Source: Rhodovulum steppense
Lineage (GTDB): Bacteria; Pseudomonadota; Alphaproteobacteria; Rhodobacterales; Rhodobacteraceae
Length of the DNA stretch: 62,738 bases
Direction: 5' to 3'
NCBI RefSeq assembly: GCF_004339675.1
Contig: NZ_SLVM01000019.1
Location: 1 to 62,738, forward strand
In this document: piece after piece, positions 16,625 through 26,470 of the stretch
Layout of the letters: every line of letters starts with the position of its first letter
Numbering within the stretch: the stretch's first letter is position 1
Translations under genes and position numbers: made by a program
The notes under the pieces: generated by a model
Seen by the model: the letters and a program-made list of their open reading frames with translations, nothing else
Told to the model about the DNA's origin: nothing
Databases searched by the model: none

Positions 16625-17722
16625 TCAGGCGTTGAACAGGAAATGCAGCACGTCGCCGTCCTGCACGACATAGGCCTTGCCCTCGGCGCGCATCTTCCCG
16701 GCATCCTTGGCCGCCTGTTCGCCGCCCAGCGTGACGTAATCCGCATAGGCGATGGTCTCGGCCCGGATGAATCCGAGCTCGAAATCGCCATGGATCACCC
16801 CGGCGGCCCTGGGGGCGGATGTGCCCTGCGCGATGGTCCAGGCGCGGGCCTCCTTGGGGCCGACGGTGAAATAGGTCTGCAATCCCAGAAGCTTGTAGCC
16901 CGCCTTGATGAGCCGGTCGAGGCCGGCCTCGTCCAGCCCCAGCTCGGCCAGGAATTCGCGCGCCTCCTCGGCGTCGAGCTGGCTGATCTCTTCCTCGATG
17001 CGCGCCGAGATGACCACGGAGGCCGCGCCCTGCGCCTCGGCCATGCGGGCGACGGCGGCGGAATGGGCGTTGCCCTCCGCGGCCTCGGCCTCGGAGACGT
17101 TGCAGACATAAAGGACGGGTTTCGCGGTCAGAAGCTGGAGCATGTCCCAGAGGCGGGCATCCTCGTCGGCGACCTGGACGGTGCGGGCGGGCTGGCCCTG
17201 TTCCAGCGCGGCCAGCGCGGTTTTCAGCAGGCGTTCCTGCGCGATGGCCTCCTTGTCGCCGCCCTTGACCTTGCGCACGAGGTTCTGAAGCCGCCGCTCG
17301 ATCGATTCCATGTCGGCGATCATCAGCTCGGTCTCGATCACCTCGGCGTCCGCCACCGGGTCCACCCGGCCCTCGACATGGGTGACGTCGTCATCCTCGA
17401 AGCAGCGCAGGACATGGGCGATGGCGTCGCATTCGCGGATATTGGCCAGGAACTGGTTGCCCAGGCCCTCGCCCCGGGACGCGCCCTTCACCAGCCCCGC
17501 GATATCGACGAAGGTCATGCGCGCGGGGATGATCTGTTTCGATCCGGCGATGGCGGCCAGCCTGTCGAGGCGGGCATCGGGCACCGCCACCTCGCCCACA
17601 TTGGGCTCGATCGTGCAGAAGGGGAAATTCGCCGCCTGCGCCGCCGCGGTGCGGGTCAGCGCGTTGAACAGCGTCGACTTGCCCACATTGGGCAGCCCCA
17701 CGATCCCGGTCTTGAAGCCCAT
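16625..17722 (-). CDS. ychF: Redox-regulated ATPase YchF (OBG-like)
   Basis: 365 residues. It belongs to the Obg-family P-loop NTPases that prefer ATP and bind ribosomes. G1 is [15 protein letters not shown] at the N-terminus and G3 is [21 protein letters not shown] helical domain follows, and the C-terminal TGS-like region contains [16 protein letters not shown] and [15 protein letters not shown]. The ATG at 17720-17722 is preceded by GGGAGAG; longer upstream frames are not conserved. It is divergent from trpA. Confidence 0.97.
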   Translation of the reverse strand: MGFKTGIVGLPNVGKSTLFNALTRTAAAQAANFPFCTIEPNVGEVAVPDARLDRLAAIAGSKQIIPARMTFVDIAGLVKGASRGEGLGNQFLANIRECDAIAHVLRCFEDDDVTHVEGRVDPVADAEVIETELMIADMESIERRLQNLVRKVKGGDKEAIAQERLLKTALAALEQGQPARTVQVADEDARLWDMLQLLTAKPVLYVCNVSEAEAAEGNAHSAAVARMAEAQGAASVVISARIEEEISQLDAEEAREFLAELGLDEAGLDRLIKAGYKLLGLQTYFTVGPKEARAWTIAQGTSAPRAAGVIHGDFELGFIRAETIAYADYVTLGGEQAAKDAGKMRAEGKAYVVQDGDVLHFLFNA

Positions 17723-17864
17723 CTGCCGTCTCTCCCGCCTGAGGTCCGCGCGCATGTAGGGGGCGGCGGCGGGTGGCGTCAAGCGACGCGGCGGCCAAAG
17801 CGCCCATTGATTTTCCCCGCCCGCTGCCGCAAACCGCATCCGACAGGACCGGGGGAGGACCGAC

Positions 17865-18656
17865 ATGACCCGCATCGACGCCAAGTTCGCCGCGCTGAAG
17901 GCCGAGAACCGCAAGGCCTTTGTCGCCTATGTGATGGCGGGCGATCCGGATTACGCGACCTCGCTGGAACTGGTGCAGGGGCTGCCGGGCGCGGGGGTGG
18001 ACATCATCGAGCTGGGCATGCCCTTTACCGATCCGATGGCGGACGGGCCGACGATCCAGCTTGCCGGTCAGCGGGCGCTGGAGGGCGGGCAGACCCTGCA
18101 GAAGACGCTGGACATGGCGCGGGCGTTCCGCGCGGGCGACGACACCACGCCGATCGTGATGATGGGCTATTACAACCCGATCTATAACCGGGGCGTGGAG
18201 CGGTTCCTGGCCGATGCGCGCGAGGCCGGGATCGACGGGCTGATCGTGGTGGACCTGCCGCCCGAGGAGGATGAGGAACTGTGCATCCCCGCGCAGGCGG
18301 CGGGGCTGAACTTCATCCGGCTGGCCACGCCGACGACCGACGACAAGCGCCTGCCCAAGGTGCTGCAGAACACCAGCGGGTTCGTCTATTACGTCTCGAT
18401 CACGGGGATCACCGGGGCGGCGGCGGCCGAGGCGGCGGATGTCGCCCCCGAGGTGGCCCGGATCAAGGCGCGGACCGATCTGCCGGTGATCGTGGGCTTC
18501 GGCATCCGCACGCCCGAGACGGCCGAGGCCATCGCCGCCGTGGCCGATGGGGCGGTGGTCGGCTCGGCCATCGTCAAGCTGGTCGAGGAGGGCCGCCCGG
18601 TGCCCGAGATCCTGTCCTATGTCGCGGGGCTGGCCGAAGGCGCGCACCGGGCCTGA
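17865..18656 (+). CDS. trpA: Tryptophan synthase alpha subunit
   Basis: 263 residues, a TIM barrel. TrpA cleaves indole-glycerol phosphate and passes indole to TrpB. Catalytic Glu and Asp lie in [18 protein letters not shown]. Further blocks are [51 protein letters not shown] and [20 protein letters not shown] precedes the ATG. trpB is not next to it in this window, so the subunit partner is encoded elsewhere. Confidence 0.98.
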   Translation: MTRIDAKFAALKAENRKAFVAYVMAGDPDYATSLELVQGLPGAGVDIIELGMPFTDPMADGPTIQLAGQRALEGGQTLQKTLDMARAFRAGDDTTPIVMMGYYNPIYNRGVERFLADAREAGIDGLIVVDLPPEEDEELCIPAQAAGLNFIRLATPTTDDKRLPKVLQNTSGFVYYVSITGITGAAAAEAADVAPEVARIKARTDLPVIVGFGIRTPETAEAIAAVADGAVVGSAIVKLVEEGRPVPEILSYVAGLAEGAHRA

Positions 18657-18660
18657 GGGA

Positions 18661-19488
18661 TTACGCCTTCATCCGGTAGCCGGTGCGGAACCAGTACCAG
18701 CACAGCGCCATCACCGCGGCGGTGACGGCGGAACAGACCGCCAGCCCCAGCCAGGGCGAGCTGTCGGATTGCCCGATGATGCCGTAGCGCACGCCGTCGA
18801 TCAGGTAGAAGACCGGGTTGAAATGGGTCACGGTCTGCATCGTCTGCGGCAGCCGCTCGATGGAATAGAAGGTGCCCGACAGGAAACTGAGCGGCGTCAC
18901 GATGAAATTGGTGATCGCCGCCATCTGGTCGAACTTGTTGGCGAAGATCGCCGCCACGATGCCGAGGCCCGACAGCAGCGCCGAGCCCAGCAGCACGAAG
19001 ACCAGCGCCCAGAGCGGATGCGCCAGCCCGATACCCAGCACCAGCAGCATCGGCACCGCCACCAGCAGCGCCACCAGCAGGCCGCGCACCACGCCGCCCG
19101 CGGTATAGCCCAGCAGGAGTTCCAGCGGCGACAAGGGCGGCATCAGCGTGTCGACGATATTGCCCTGCACCTTGGAGATCAGGATCGAGGAGGAGGTGTT
19201 GGCAAAGGCGTTCTGGATCACCGTCATCATCAGGATGCCGGGGGCAAGGAAATGGATGAAGGGCACGCCCATCACCGTTTCGCGGTCGGGTCCGATGGCC
19301 AGCGCGAAGACGCCCAGAAACAGCGCCGCGGTGGCCAGCGGCGCGGCCAGTGTCTGGCTCCAGACCAGGACAAAGCGCATGATCTCGCGCTCGCTCAGGG
19401 TCCAGAGGCCCAGCCAGTTGACCCGGCCGAAGCGCCTGGTGCCCATCCCTGCCGCCGCGTTTGCCTTGTCCATGCCGGTCGCGTCCAT
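18661..19488 (-). CDS. ABC-2 type transporter permease
   Basis: 275 residues with about six membrane segments (for example LAAPLATAALFLGVFALAIG, GVVRGLLVALLVAVPMLLVL and ALVFVLLGSALLSGLGIVAAIF). The family motif region FLSGTFYSIERLPQTMQTVTHFNPVFYLIDGVRYGIIG is present in the last third. This is the ABC-2 (NodJ/DrrB-like) exporter class. No ATPase gene adjoins it, so the partner is encoded elsewhere. The start at 19486-19488 follows AGGAGACGG and avoids an unconserved 120-residue extension. It is convergent with trpA, with stops four bases apart. Confidence 0.9.
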   Translation of the reverse strand: MDATGMDKANAAAGMGTRRFGRVNWLGLWTLSEREIMRFVLVWSQTLAAPLATAALFLGVFALAIGPDRETVMGVPFIHFLAPGILMMTVIQNAFANTSSSILISKVQGNIVDTLMPPLSPLELLLGYTAGGVVRGLLVALLVAVPMLLVLGIGLAHPLWALVFVLLGSALLSGLGIVAAIFANKFDQMAAITNFIVTPLSFLSGTFYSIERLPQTMQTVTHFNPVFYLIDGVRYGIIGQSDSSPWLGLAVCSAVTAAVMALCWYWFRTGYRMKA

Positions 19489-19634
19489 TTCGTCCGTCTC
19501 CTGTCCCAGGCTTGCGCTTGTATCCCCGAAGCGCCCCGGATTAGAATAGGGCCTTGATCGAATTCTCCCATCCGGCGGGCAGCCGGGGCGCCTGCCGCCC
19601 CCCGTCCGGCACCGGAACTGCCCAAGGAAGTGCC

Positions 19635-20240
19635 ATGTCCTGGACCGAAGACCGCGTCGAGACGCTGAAACGCATGTGGGGCGAGGGTCAGTCCGCCAGC
19701 CAGATCGCCAAGGAACTGGGCGGCGTGACCCGCAACGCGGTGATCGGCAAGGTGCACCGGCTGGGCCTGTCGAACCGGGCGGGCGGCAGCGCGCCCGCGG
19801 CGCCCGTGAAACCCGCCCCGGCCAAGGAGAAACCGGCCCGCGCCGAGGCACCCGAGGCCCGGGCCGACACGCCCGCGCCCGAACGCAAGCCCGCCGAGCC
19901 GCGCCCCGCGGCCGCCGCGCCGCAGCCGGTGGCGCCTGCCCCCGTGCCCGTCCCGCGCAAGCCCGTCCTGGTCACGGCCGGCCAGCCGCTGCCGCCGCAG
20001 CCCTCGGCCAACGAGATCAGCCCCGAGGCGCTGGCCTCGGTGCGCGAGGTCGAGAAGACGGCCATGAAGCTGACGCTGATGGAACTGACCGAGCGCACCT
20101 GCAAATGGCCGATCGGCGATCCGGCGACGCAGGATTTCTGGTTCTGCGGATTGCCGGTGCAGCAGGGCAAGCCCTATTGCGAGGCCCATGTCTCGGTCGC
20201 CTTTCAGCCGATGAGCACGCGGCGCGACCGCAAGCGGTGA
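19635..20240 (+). CDS. gcrA: GcrA family cell cycle regulator
   Basis: 201 residues. The N-terminal DNA-binding part (MSWTEDRVETLKRMWGEGQS, then SQIAKELGGVTRNAVIGKVHRLGL) is the GcrA helix-turn-helix. A Pro/Ala/Lys-rich linker (about residues 50-125) leads to the C-terminal CKWPIGDPATQDFWFCGLPV and YCEAH segment, which contacts sigma-70. In alphaproteobacteria GcrA activates promoters with CcrM-methylated GANTC sites during the cell cycle. AAGGAAG precedes the ATG at 19635; the upstream extension is not conserved. Confidence 0.96.
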   Translation: MSWTEDRVETLKRMWGEGQSASQIAKELGGVTRNAVIGKVHRLGLSNRAGGSAPAAPVKPAPAKEKPARAEAPEARADTPAPERKPAEPRPAAAAPQPVAPAPVPVPRKPVLVTAGQPLPPQPSANEISPEALASVREVEKTAMKLTLMELTERTCKWPIGDPATQDFWFCGLPVQQGKPYCEAHVSVAFQPMSTRRDRKR

Positions 20241-20253
20241 TCCTGTCGGCGTG

Positions 20254-20281
20254 GCGCCCTGACCGCGTGCGGTCGGGGCGC
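20254..20281. terminator. Hairpin between convergent gcrA and asmA-like genes
   Basis: A 13-base stem (GCGCCCTGACCGC and GCGGTCGGGGCGC, one wobble) with a two-base gap lies between two convergent stops. There is no T tract. Position suggests a shared transcription end. Confidence 0.5.
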
Positions 20282-20292
20282 GGCTTCGGCCG

Positions 20293-22284
20293 CTAATCGC
20301 CGCCCAGAAGCTTTCTCAGCCCCTTCTTCGCCTCGTCCTCGAGCTTGCGCCTTGCGGCGTCTTCCAGACGCTCGCCCTCGTCGGTGCGCAGGCCCAGTTC
20401 CCGTGCGGCCCTTTCCTTGGCGTCGGCTTCGGCCTTTTTCGCCGCCGCGCGGGCCTTTTCCTCGGCGGCCTTCTTCTGCTCGTCAAGCTCCAGCCGCTCG
20501 CGCGCGATGGAGTCCAGGTCGAGTCGGTAGCGCGGATTGGCCCAGGTGCCGGTGATCAGCAGCGGCACGCGCAGGCCCTTGTCGCCCTCGCTGCCCGCGA
20601 GCGCCCGGGACAGCAGCCGATAATCGAGCGTGCGCGCCCCGATGCCGACCTTGCCCGCGCCGGTCGCGGTCACAAGCGGCGCGGCCAGCGCCAGATCGTC
20701 ATTGCGCAACACGCCCTTGTCGATGGTGAAACTGGCGGTGATGCCGTCGAAGATGGTCCGGGCGCCCTCGCCGACATAGCCCAGGTCAAGCGTGCGGATC
20801 ATCCCCGCGATATCGAGGCCGCGCAGCTCGCCCTTGCCCAGCCGCAGCGCGCCAGAGCCCGACAGGCCCTGCATGATCGCCGCCATCGACCCGCCGGAGC
20901 CGAGGAATTGCAGCCGCAGATCGCCCTGCCCGATCAGCCGGTCGTAATCGACCAGATCGCGCAGCAGGGGCTGCATCGCGATGCCCGCAACCGTCAGATC
21001 GCCGCCGACCGAATTGCCGCCGCGCCCGTTCAGCACGAGATTGCCGGTGATCCGCCCGCCATGGGCCTGCACCTCGCGCAGGTCGAGCACGAGGCGGCGG
21101 TCGGTCAGCGTGGCGGCGATGCGGGTGGGACCCAACCGGGTCGCGCCCAGGTTGACGGATTGCGCGGCCAGCGTCACCTCGGCATCGAGCGCGCCAAGGG
21201 CGGAGAGGTCGATCGGCGCGGTGGACCAGCCGTCGTCCCTGGCCTTGCCGCCCGTGCCCGACCCCGATCCGCCGCCCGATCCGCCGGTCAGCGCCGAGAG
21301 GTCCAGCGCCCCGGCGGTGAATTGCCCCGTCAGCCGCGGCTTGCCCGACAGCGCCAGATCGGCCGCGCCCGAGATCACGTTGCCATCCTGGCGCAGCACG
21401 CCCTCGCGCAGACGGATCGTGCCGTCGGGGGAGTAGGCAATCTGGCCCTTGAGGCCCAGTTGCCGCCCGATCCCGGCGGGTGCGGGCTGGCCCAGCGCGG
21501 CGAAGATCGCCCGCAGATCCGCCAGATCGGCATCGAGTGCGCCCTCGGCCGAGAGCGGCGCGAGCCCTGCCCGCCCGTCGAAACCGGCCCGGGCATTGCC
21601 CAGCGTCGCGTCGAGCACGAGGCCGGAGACCGCGCCACCGATGAAATCGTCGACGCGCGCGATCCGGGCGGTCGCGGCCAGTTTCTGGCCGTTCAGGACC
21701 GCCGCGAGGTCGATCCGGGCGGGGCCGTCCTGCTGCGGCAGGGCCAGCGTGGCATCGACCCCGGCCAGTTCCGTGCGGGTGCCCGCGGCGCGGTCGTGAT
21801 AGATGAAACTGCCATCGGTGATCCGCCCGGCATCCAGCGTGAAGCCGCGGCCGGCCTTGCCCGCGCCGCCCGGCCCGGCGGTGGCAGGCGCCGCGGCGCG
21901 CGGCGGGAAGTCCCAGTTCGCGCGCCCGTCCGCGGCGCGTTCCAGCACGATCCTGGGCGATTGCGCCACGATCTCGCGGATCACGATCTCGCCCCCGATC
22001 AGTGCCTTGAGGTCCAGCCCGACCGACAGCCCCTCGGCCGCCAGCATCGGGCCTGCATCGGACCATTCGGCATTGGACAGCGTGACCGGCCCCGTCGCCA
22101 CCCCGATCTCGGGCCAGAGCGACGGGGTCAGCCGCCCCGACATGGTCAGCTCGCGCCCGGTCGCGCCGCGGACCTGGTCCTGCACCAGCGCGGCGACCTT
22201 GTCGGCGGGCAGCAGGAACAGCCCGCCCACCATCAGCCCGGCCAGAACGACTAGGGCAAGAACCAGACGGATGATCCAGCGCAT
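20293..22284 (-). CDS. AsmA family protein
   Basis: 663 residues. One N-terminal membrane anchor ([22 protein letters not shown]) leaves a large periplasmic body. AsmA-type blocks are [21 protein letters not shown] near the N-terminus and the C-terminal [14 protein letters not shown] and [17 protein letters not shown] charged, Lys/Glu/Ala-rich helical tail (about residues 605-660) follows. AsmA-like proteins are repeat-beta-groove proteins linked to phospholipid transfer between membranes. The start at 22282-22284 has a near-ideal GGAGGT five bases upstream. It is divergent from rimO. Confidence 0.92.
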   Translation of the reverse strand: MRWIIRLVLALVVLAGLMVGGLFLLPADKVAALVQDQVRGATGRELTMSGRLTPSLWPEIGVATGPVTLSNAEWSDAGPMLAAEGLSVGLDLKALIGGEIVIREIVAQSPRIVLERAADGRANWDFPPRAAAPATAGPGGAGKAGRGFTLDAGRITDGSFIYHDRAAGTRTELAGVDATLALPQQDGPARIDLAAVLNGQKLAATARIARVDDFIGGAVSGLVLDATLGNARAGFDGRAGLAPLSAEGALDADLADLRAIFAALGQPAPAGIGRQLGLKGQIAYSPDGTIRLREGVLRQDGNVISGAADLALSGKPRLTGQFTAGALDLSALTGGSGGGSGSGTGGKARDDGWSTAPIDLSALGALDAEVTLAAQSVNLGATRLGPTRIAATLTDRRLVLDLREVQAHGGRITGNLVLNGRGGNSVGGDLTVAGIAMQPLLRDLVDYDRLIGQGDLRLQFLGSGGSMAAIMQGLSGSGALRLGKGELRGLDIAGMIRTLDLGYVGEGARTIFDGITASFTIDKGVLRNDDLALAAPLVTATGAGKVGIGARTLDYRLLSRALAGSEGDKGLRVPLLITGTWANPRYRLDLDSIARERLELDEQKKAAEEKARAAAKKAEADAKERAARELGLRTDEGERLEDAARRKLEDEAKKGLRKLLGGD

Positions 22285-22390
22285 GGCGCACCTCCGGGTT
22301 GTGCTGCCCAAGACTAGGCGCAGGGCAGGCGCATCGGCAAGCGCGGGTTCTCCACTTTCCCGCGACCGCGCGCATCGCTATATGCGCCCC

Positions 22391-23782
22391 ATGGTAACGA
22401 ACCCGCCCGATCTGCGTCCCGACCGCGCGCCCCGCGCCCGGATCGAGGATGCCCCCCGCCCCGGCCAGCCGACCATCGGCATGGTCTCTCTCGGCTGTCC
22501 CAAGGCGCTGGTGGACAGTGAACGCATTCTCACGCGGCTGAGGGCCGAGGGCTATGCGATCAGCCCCGATTACGCGGGCGCCGATGCCGTGATCGTGAAT
22601 ACCTGCGGGTTCCTCGATTCCGCCAAGGCCGAAAGCCTGGAGGCGATCGGCGAGGCGCTGAAGGAAAACGGGCGGGTGATCGTCACGGGCTGCCTGGGCG
22701 CGGAGCCGGGCTACATCACCGGCGCGCATCCGACGGTTCTGGCGGTCACGGGGCCGCATCAATACGAACAGGTGCTGGATGCGGTGCATGCCGCGGTGCC
22801 GCCCGATCCCGATCCGTTCGTGGACCTGCTGCCCGCGTCGGGGGTCACGCTGACGCCGCGCCATTACAGCTATCTCAAGATTTCCGAGGGCTGCAATCAC
22901 GCCTGCCGCTTCTGCATCATCCCCGACATGCGCGGGCGGCTGGTCTCGCGTCCCGCCCATGCCATCCTTCGCGAGGCGGAACGGCTGGTCGAGGCGGGCG
23001 TGCGGGAATTGCTGGTCATCAGCCAGGATACATCCGCCTATGGGCTGGACCTGAAACATGCCACCGAGAACGGCCACCGCGCGCATATCACCGATCTGGC
23101 GCGCGACCTGGGGGGTCTGGGGGCCTGGGTGCGGCTGCATTACGTCTATCCCTACCCGCATGTGCGCGAGCTGATCCCGCTGATGGCCGCCCATTCAGAT
23201 TCCGGCGGGCTGGTGCTGCCCTATCTGGACATCCCGTTCCAGCATGCCCATCCCGACACGCTGAAACGCATGGCCCGCCCGGCGGCGGCGGCCAGGACGC
23301 TGGACGAGATCGCGGCCTGGCGGCGCGACTGTCCCGATCTGGCGCTGCGCTCCACCTTCATCGTGGGCTTTCCGGGCGAGACCGAGGCCGAGTTCCAGAC
23401 GCTGCTGGACTGGCTGGACGAGGCGCAACTGGATCGCGTGGGCTGCTTTCGCTACGAGAATGTCGCGGGCGCCCGGTCGAACGCCCTGCCCGATCACGTC
23501 CCCGACGAGGTCAAGGACGACCGCTGGCACCGCTTCATGGAAAAGGCGCAGGCGATTTCCGAGGCAAAGCTGGCGGCGAAGGTCGGCCAGCGGCTGGAGG
23601 TGATCGTGGACGAGGTGGACGAGGACGGGGTTGCCACCTGCCGCACCATGGCCGACGCGCCCGAGATCGACGGCTGCCTGTTCATCGACGAGGACACCGG
23701 GGGGCTGGCGCCGGGGGATTTCGTCACCGTCGAGGTGGACGAGGCGGGGGAGTATGATCTGTGGGGCCGCCGTCTGCGCTGA
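22391..23782 (+). CDS. rimO: Ribosomal protein S12 methylthiotransferase
   Basis: 463 residues. RimO is a radical-SAM methylthiotransferase that modifies an Asp of ribosomal protein S12. The N-terminal MTTase domain has cysteines in [21 protein letters not shown] and TGCLGAEPG. The radical-SAM cluster motif is [13 protein letters not shown] (CxxxCxxC), and a C-terminal TRAM-like domain closes the protein. An in-frame ATG at 22382 would add three residues; neither start has a clear ribosome site, and 22391 was chosen by usual N-terminal length. Confidence 0.96.
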   Translation: MVTNPPDLRPDRAPRARIEDAPRPGQPTIGMVSLGCPKALVDSERILTRLRAEGYAISPDYAGADAVIVNTCGFLDSAKAESLEAIGEALKENGRVIVTGCLGAEPGYITGAHPTVLAVTGPHQYEQVLDAVHAAVPPDPDPFVDLLPASGVTLTPRHYSYLKISEGCNHACRFCIIPDMRGRLVSRPAHAILREAERLVEAGVRELLVISQDTSAYGLDLKHATENGHRAHITDLARDLGGLGAWVRLHYVYPYPHVRELIPLMAAHSDSGGLVLPYLDIPFQHAHPDTLKRMARPAAAARTLDEIAAWRRDCPDLALRSTFIVGFPGETEAEFQTLLDWLDEAQLDRVGCFRYENVAGARSNALPDHVPDEVKDDRWHRFMEKAQAISEAKLAAKVGQRLEVIVDEVDEDGVATCRTMADAPEIDGCLFIDEDTGGLAPGDFVTVEVDEAGEYDLWGRRLR

Positions 23783-23863
23783 ACCGGCGAATTTCGAACC
23801 TTGCCCTTAACAGCGCCGCCCGAGGCTTTAGGATGACGCCTGCCTGTCTTTGCAGAGGTCCCC

Positions 23864-24175
23864 ATGATCCACGTCACCACCACCTGCCCCGATCTCGACA
23901 CCGCGCGGGCCATCGCGCGGGCGGCGCTGGCCGAGCGGCTGGCGGCCTGTGCGAATATCACGCCGGGGATCCTGAGCCTGTTTCACTGGCAGGACGCGAT
24001 TTCCGAGGAGGAGGAGGTGCAGGTCACCTTCAAGACGACCGAGGCGGCGCGGGCCGATCTGGTGACGCTGATCGAGATCGAGCATCCCTATGAGCTGCCG
24101 GTCATCACCTGGGAGACGGTCGCGGGCACGCGGGAGGCCGAGGATTGGCTGGCCTGGGAGACGCGGCGGGGCTGA
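23864..24175 (+). CDS. cutA: CutA family divalent-cation tolerance protein
   Basis: 103 residues, full length for this trimeric ferredoxin-like family. Conserved features are TTTCPDLDTARAIARAAL, LAERLAACANI, LFHWQDAISEEEEVQVTFKTT and EIEHPYELPVITWE. CutA was linked to copper and other divalent-metal tolerance in E. coli; its biochemical role is not settled. GAGGTCCCC precedes the ATG. It lies 80 bases after rimO and may be co-transcribed. Confidence 0.95.
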   Translation: MIHVTTTCPDLDTARAIARAALAERLAACANITPGILSLFHWQDAISEEEEVQVTFKTTEAARADLVTLIEIEHPYELPVITWETVAGTREAEDWLAWETRRG

Positions 24176-24256
24176 CAGCTTGTCGCAGGCCGACGGAACC
24201 GGGCGTCGGGCGCGTATGACGCCTCGATGATAGCCACACGGATCGAGGTTTCCGCA

Positions 24257-24769
24257 ATGTCCGCCCAGTCCACCCTTCGCAAATTCGCCACGCCGCTGAC
24301 CATCGGGGCTTCGCTGCTCCTGGGGGTGACGGGCATCCTGTTGTTCTTTCACGCCAATACCGGGCTGAACAAGCTGGCCCATGAATGGGTGGGGCTGGCC
24401 TTCGTGGCCATTGTCGCGCTGCATGTGGCGGTGAACTGGCGCCCCTTCGTCGCGCATCTGAAGCGCCCGACGGGGCGGGCCGCGACGGCGCTGTTCGCCG
24501 TCCTTCTGGCCCTGACCTTCCTGCCGCTGGGCGGCGGTCAGGGCCAGGGCGGGCGGCCGGATTTCGCGCTGCTGGCCCGGGTCACGGCCGCGCCGCTCGA
24601 CACGCTGGCGGTGGTGCTGGACGAAAGCCCCGAGGCGCTGGCCGAACGGCTGCGCGATGCGGGCCATGCGGGCGCCGATTACGACAGCACGATCGCGGCG
24701 CTGGCGGGCGATGACCGGCACGCGCAGATGGAGCTGATCCGGGTGATCCTGGGCACGCCGCGAGGCTGA
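24257..24769 (+). CDS. DUF4405 membrane protein
   Basis: 170 residues. Two or three membrane segments are visible (ATPLTIGASLLLGVTGILLFF, VGLAFVAIVALHVAVNW, AATALFAVLLALTFLPL). The His residues in LLFFHAN, KLAHEW and ALHVAVN match the DUF4405 pattern, which resembles cytochrome-b-type haem-binding membrane proteins. A soluble tail follows (about residues 100-170). The start at 24257 follows GAGGTT; an upstream ATG at 24227 is less likely. Haem binding is inferred from family resemblance only. Confidence 0.8.
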   Translation: MSAQSTLRKFATPLTIGASLLLGVTGILLFFHANTGLNKLAHEWVGLAFVAIVALHVAVNWRPFVAHLKRPTGRAATALFAVLLALTFLPLGGGQGQGGRPDFALLARVTAAPLDTLAVVLDESPEALAERLRDAGHAGADYDSTIAALAGDDRHAQMELIRVILGTPRG

Positions 24770-24789
24770 CGGCCGCCTGGGCAGAACGA

Positions 24790-24814
24790 GGCCCCCGCCC
24801 CTGGCGGGGCCTTT
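24790..24814 (+). terminator. Intrinsic terminator after the DUF4405 gene
   Basis: A GGCCCCCGCC/GGCGGGGCC hairpin with a short loop is followed by TTTCG on the plus strand. It lies between the convergent DUF4405 and DUF6455 genes. Confidence 0.7.
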
Positions 24815-24827
24815 CGCGGTTGCCGGA

Positions 24828-25091
24828 TCAGGCCGCCGGGAATTTCAGCGCCTCGAGCCGCGCCTTGAGCGGGCACCAGTCGGGCAAGGCCTGGGCGCCT
24901 GCGCCCTGGCGGGCGAGCCAGGGCATGCAGCGGTCGGTCCGGTCGCAATGGCAGCAGGTCGCGACCAGTTCGGCGAATTCGCCCCGGGCCAGCCGACCGG
25001 CCTGAAGCGCGCCGTTGACATTGACGCCGATGGTGCGCGCCATGCCCTGCGTCAGCCAGAAATGTTTTGACAGCCTGCCCCGGTCTTCCAT
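24828..25091 (-). CDS. DUF6455 family protein (second of two)
   Basis: 87 residues, probably cytoplasmic. The conserved cysteine core is TCCHCDRTDRC, followed by a WC (PDWC) near the C-terminus, the typical DUF6455 pattern. The preceding helix carries GEFAELVATC. The cysteine spacing suggests a metal site or disulfide, which is inference. It lies six bases after a paralogous DUF6455 gene and is surely co-transcribed with it. Confidence 0.8.
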   Translation of the reverse strand: MEDRGRLSKHFWLTQGMARTIGVNVNGALQAGRLARGEFAELVATCCHCDRTDRCMPWLARQGAGAQALPDWCPLKARLEALKFPAA

Positions 25092-25097
25092 CGCGCC

Positions 25098-25367
25098 TCA
25101 CGCGGTCACAAGTCGTGCCCGCATCGCCTCCAGCAGATCCTTGTTGCGGCAATAGCCGGGCGTTTCCTCGGCGCCCACCTCGTGATCGTCCAGCCAGCCC
25201 TTGCAATGGGCCGGATCGGTGCAGCCGAGGCAGCGCGAGACGGTGGCGCGCATGTCCTCGGGTGTCCAGTTGCCGGCCATCATCTCCTCGGTGAGGTCGA
25301 GACCCAGCGTCTCGGCCATTTTCTCCACCAGTTCCGTATGTTCGTCATACTTTGCCTGGCCGGACAT
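25098..25367 (-). CDS. DUF6455 family protein (first of two)
   Basis: 89 residues. The cysteine core is RCLGCTDPAHC, followed by GYC near the C-terminus, parallel to the downstream paralogue. The N-terminal helix carries MAETLGLDLTEEMMAG. The ATG at 25365-25367 follows GGGAG; the open frame further upstream is not conserved. Function unknown. Confidence 0.8.
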   Translation of the reverse strand: MSGQAKYDEHTELVEKMAETLGLDLTEEMMAGNWTPEDMRATVSRCLGCTDPAHCKGWLDDHEVGAEETPGYCRNKDLLEAMRARLVTA

Positions 25368-25489
25368 GGCAGTCTCCCGTTGGCTGTTTCGGGGGGCAGT
25401 AGACCGGAGAGTTGGGCCTGCTGCCTTGATGCGTGTCAAATTGGCGCGAACCTCTTGCAGAGCCGCGCCGCGCGCCTAGCTGGCCCGCG

Positions 25490-25879
25490 ATGGACCAGAC
25501 GGAAGTGATCTATAACGGTGCCTGTCCGATCTGCGCGCGCGAGATCGCGGGCTACCGGCGGTTGAGCGAGGCCGGTGGCCTGCCGATCCGGTATACCGAC
25601 CTGAACGCGGCCGATCTTGCGCGGCTGAGCCTGAGCGCCGAAGACGCGGCGCGGCGGCTGCATGTGGTGCAGGAGGGCCGCCTGATTGCCGGGTTCCCGG
25701 CCTTCCTGGCGCTGTGGTCGAGCATGCCGCGGATGCGCTGGCTGGCGCGCCTCCTGGGCCTGCCCGGGCTGCGAACCGTCATCGGCGCCGCCTATGAGCG
25801 TATTGCCGCGCCGCTGCTGTATGCCCTGCATCGGCGCCGCCGGAACCGGGCGCTTCACAAGGCGCGTCCGGGCGGCTAG
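25490..25879 (+). CDS. DCC-family thiol-disulfide oxidoreductase (DUF393)
   Basis: 129 residues with a thioredoxin-like fold expected. The N-terminal IYNGACPICAREIAGY holds the family CxxC and the preceding Asn-Gly. Downstream blocks IRYTDLNAADL and GRLIAGFPAFLALWSSMP fit DUF393/DCC proteins. A basic tail (HRRRRNRALHK) ends the protein. The start at 25490 was chosen for alignment with the usual start just before the CxxC strand. It is followed after nine bases by a small conserved gene. Confidence 0.88.
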   Translation: MDQTEVIYNGACPICAREIAGYRRLSEAGGLPIRYTDLNAADLARLSLSAEDAARRLHVVQEGRLIAGFPAFLALWSSMPRMRWLARLLGLPGLRTVIGAAYERIAAPLLYALHRRRRNRALHKARPGG

Positions 25880-25888
25880 CCTGAGCGC

Positions 25889-26128
25889 ATGTTCAGCATC
25901 GAGCACGATTTCGACGCCACGGTGATTACCCTTGTCGACGAGGGCCGCGCGCCCTTGCAGGAGGATGTGACGATCACCGCCTTCGAGGATTGCGTGACCA
26001 TCGAGCAGCTGGATGCGCGCACGGGCGAGGTGCAGAAGATCACGCTGTCGCTGGGCCAGGTGCATGAGTTGGGGGCGGCGCTGGACCTGCCCGAAGGGAT
26101 CTACCGGATCGGACCCGAGCGGGACTGA
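25889..26128 (+). CDS. Conserved hypothetical protein
   Basis: 79 residues, probably cytoplasmic. It is acidic and beta-rich (MFSIEHDFDATVITLVDEG, VTITAFEDCVTIEQLD), ending in LPEGIYRIGPERD. No catalytic or metal motif is visible. It sits nine bases after the DCC-family gene on the same strand. Codon use is like the neighbours, so it is a resident gene. Function unknown. Confidence 0.7.
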   Translation: MFSIEHDFDATVITLVDEGRAPLQEDVTITAFEDCVTIEQLDARTGEVQKITLSLGQVHELGAALDLPEGIYRIGPERD

Positions 26129-26139
26129 CGCGGCCTGCC

Positions 26140-26388
26140 TCAGTCCAGCACCCGGATCAGCTTGTCCCGGGCGGTCTGGCCGCGGATGATGGCGAGGCGG
26201 GATTTCGGCACGCCCAGCGCCCTGGCCAGCAATTTCAGGACCGCCGCATTGGCCTTGCCGTCCTCGGGCACGCAGGTGACGTAGATGCGCAGGAGCCCGT
26301 CCTCGGGAACGATCCGGTCGCGCGAGGACTTTGGCGTCACGCGCAGGGCGATCTCGGTGCCGGGGGCGGAGAGGTGGGAGAGATCCAT
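26140..26388 (-). CDS. DUF167 (YggU) family protein
   Basis: 82 residues, full length for this small alpha/beta family. Conserved blocks are LRVTPKSSRDRI, LRIYVTCVPEDGKANAAVLKLLA, and VPKSRLAIIRGQTARDKLIRV. The biochemical role is unknown. It is convergent with the preceding small gene (11 bases between) and divergent from the nitroreductase. Confidence 0.92.
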   Translation of the reverse strand: MDLSHLSAPGTEIALRVTPKSSRDRIVPEDGLLRIYVTCVPEDGKANAAVLKLLARALGVPKSRLAIIRGQTARDKLIRVLD

Positions 26389-26470
26389 GCCGCTTGCTGG
26401 CCAATGCGCGGGCCTGCGTCAAGCCGGGCTTGCGCGCTGCGCGGGGATGGCCGACATCAAGGGCAACAAG

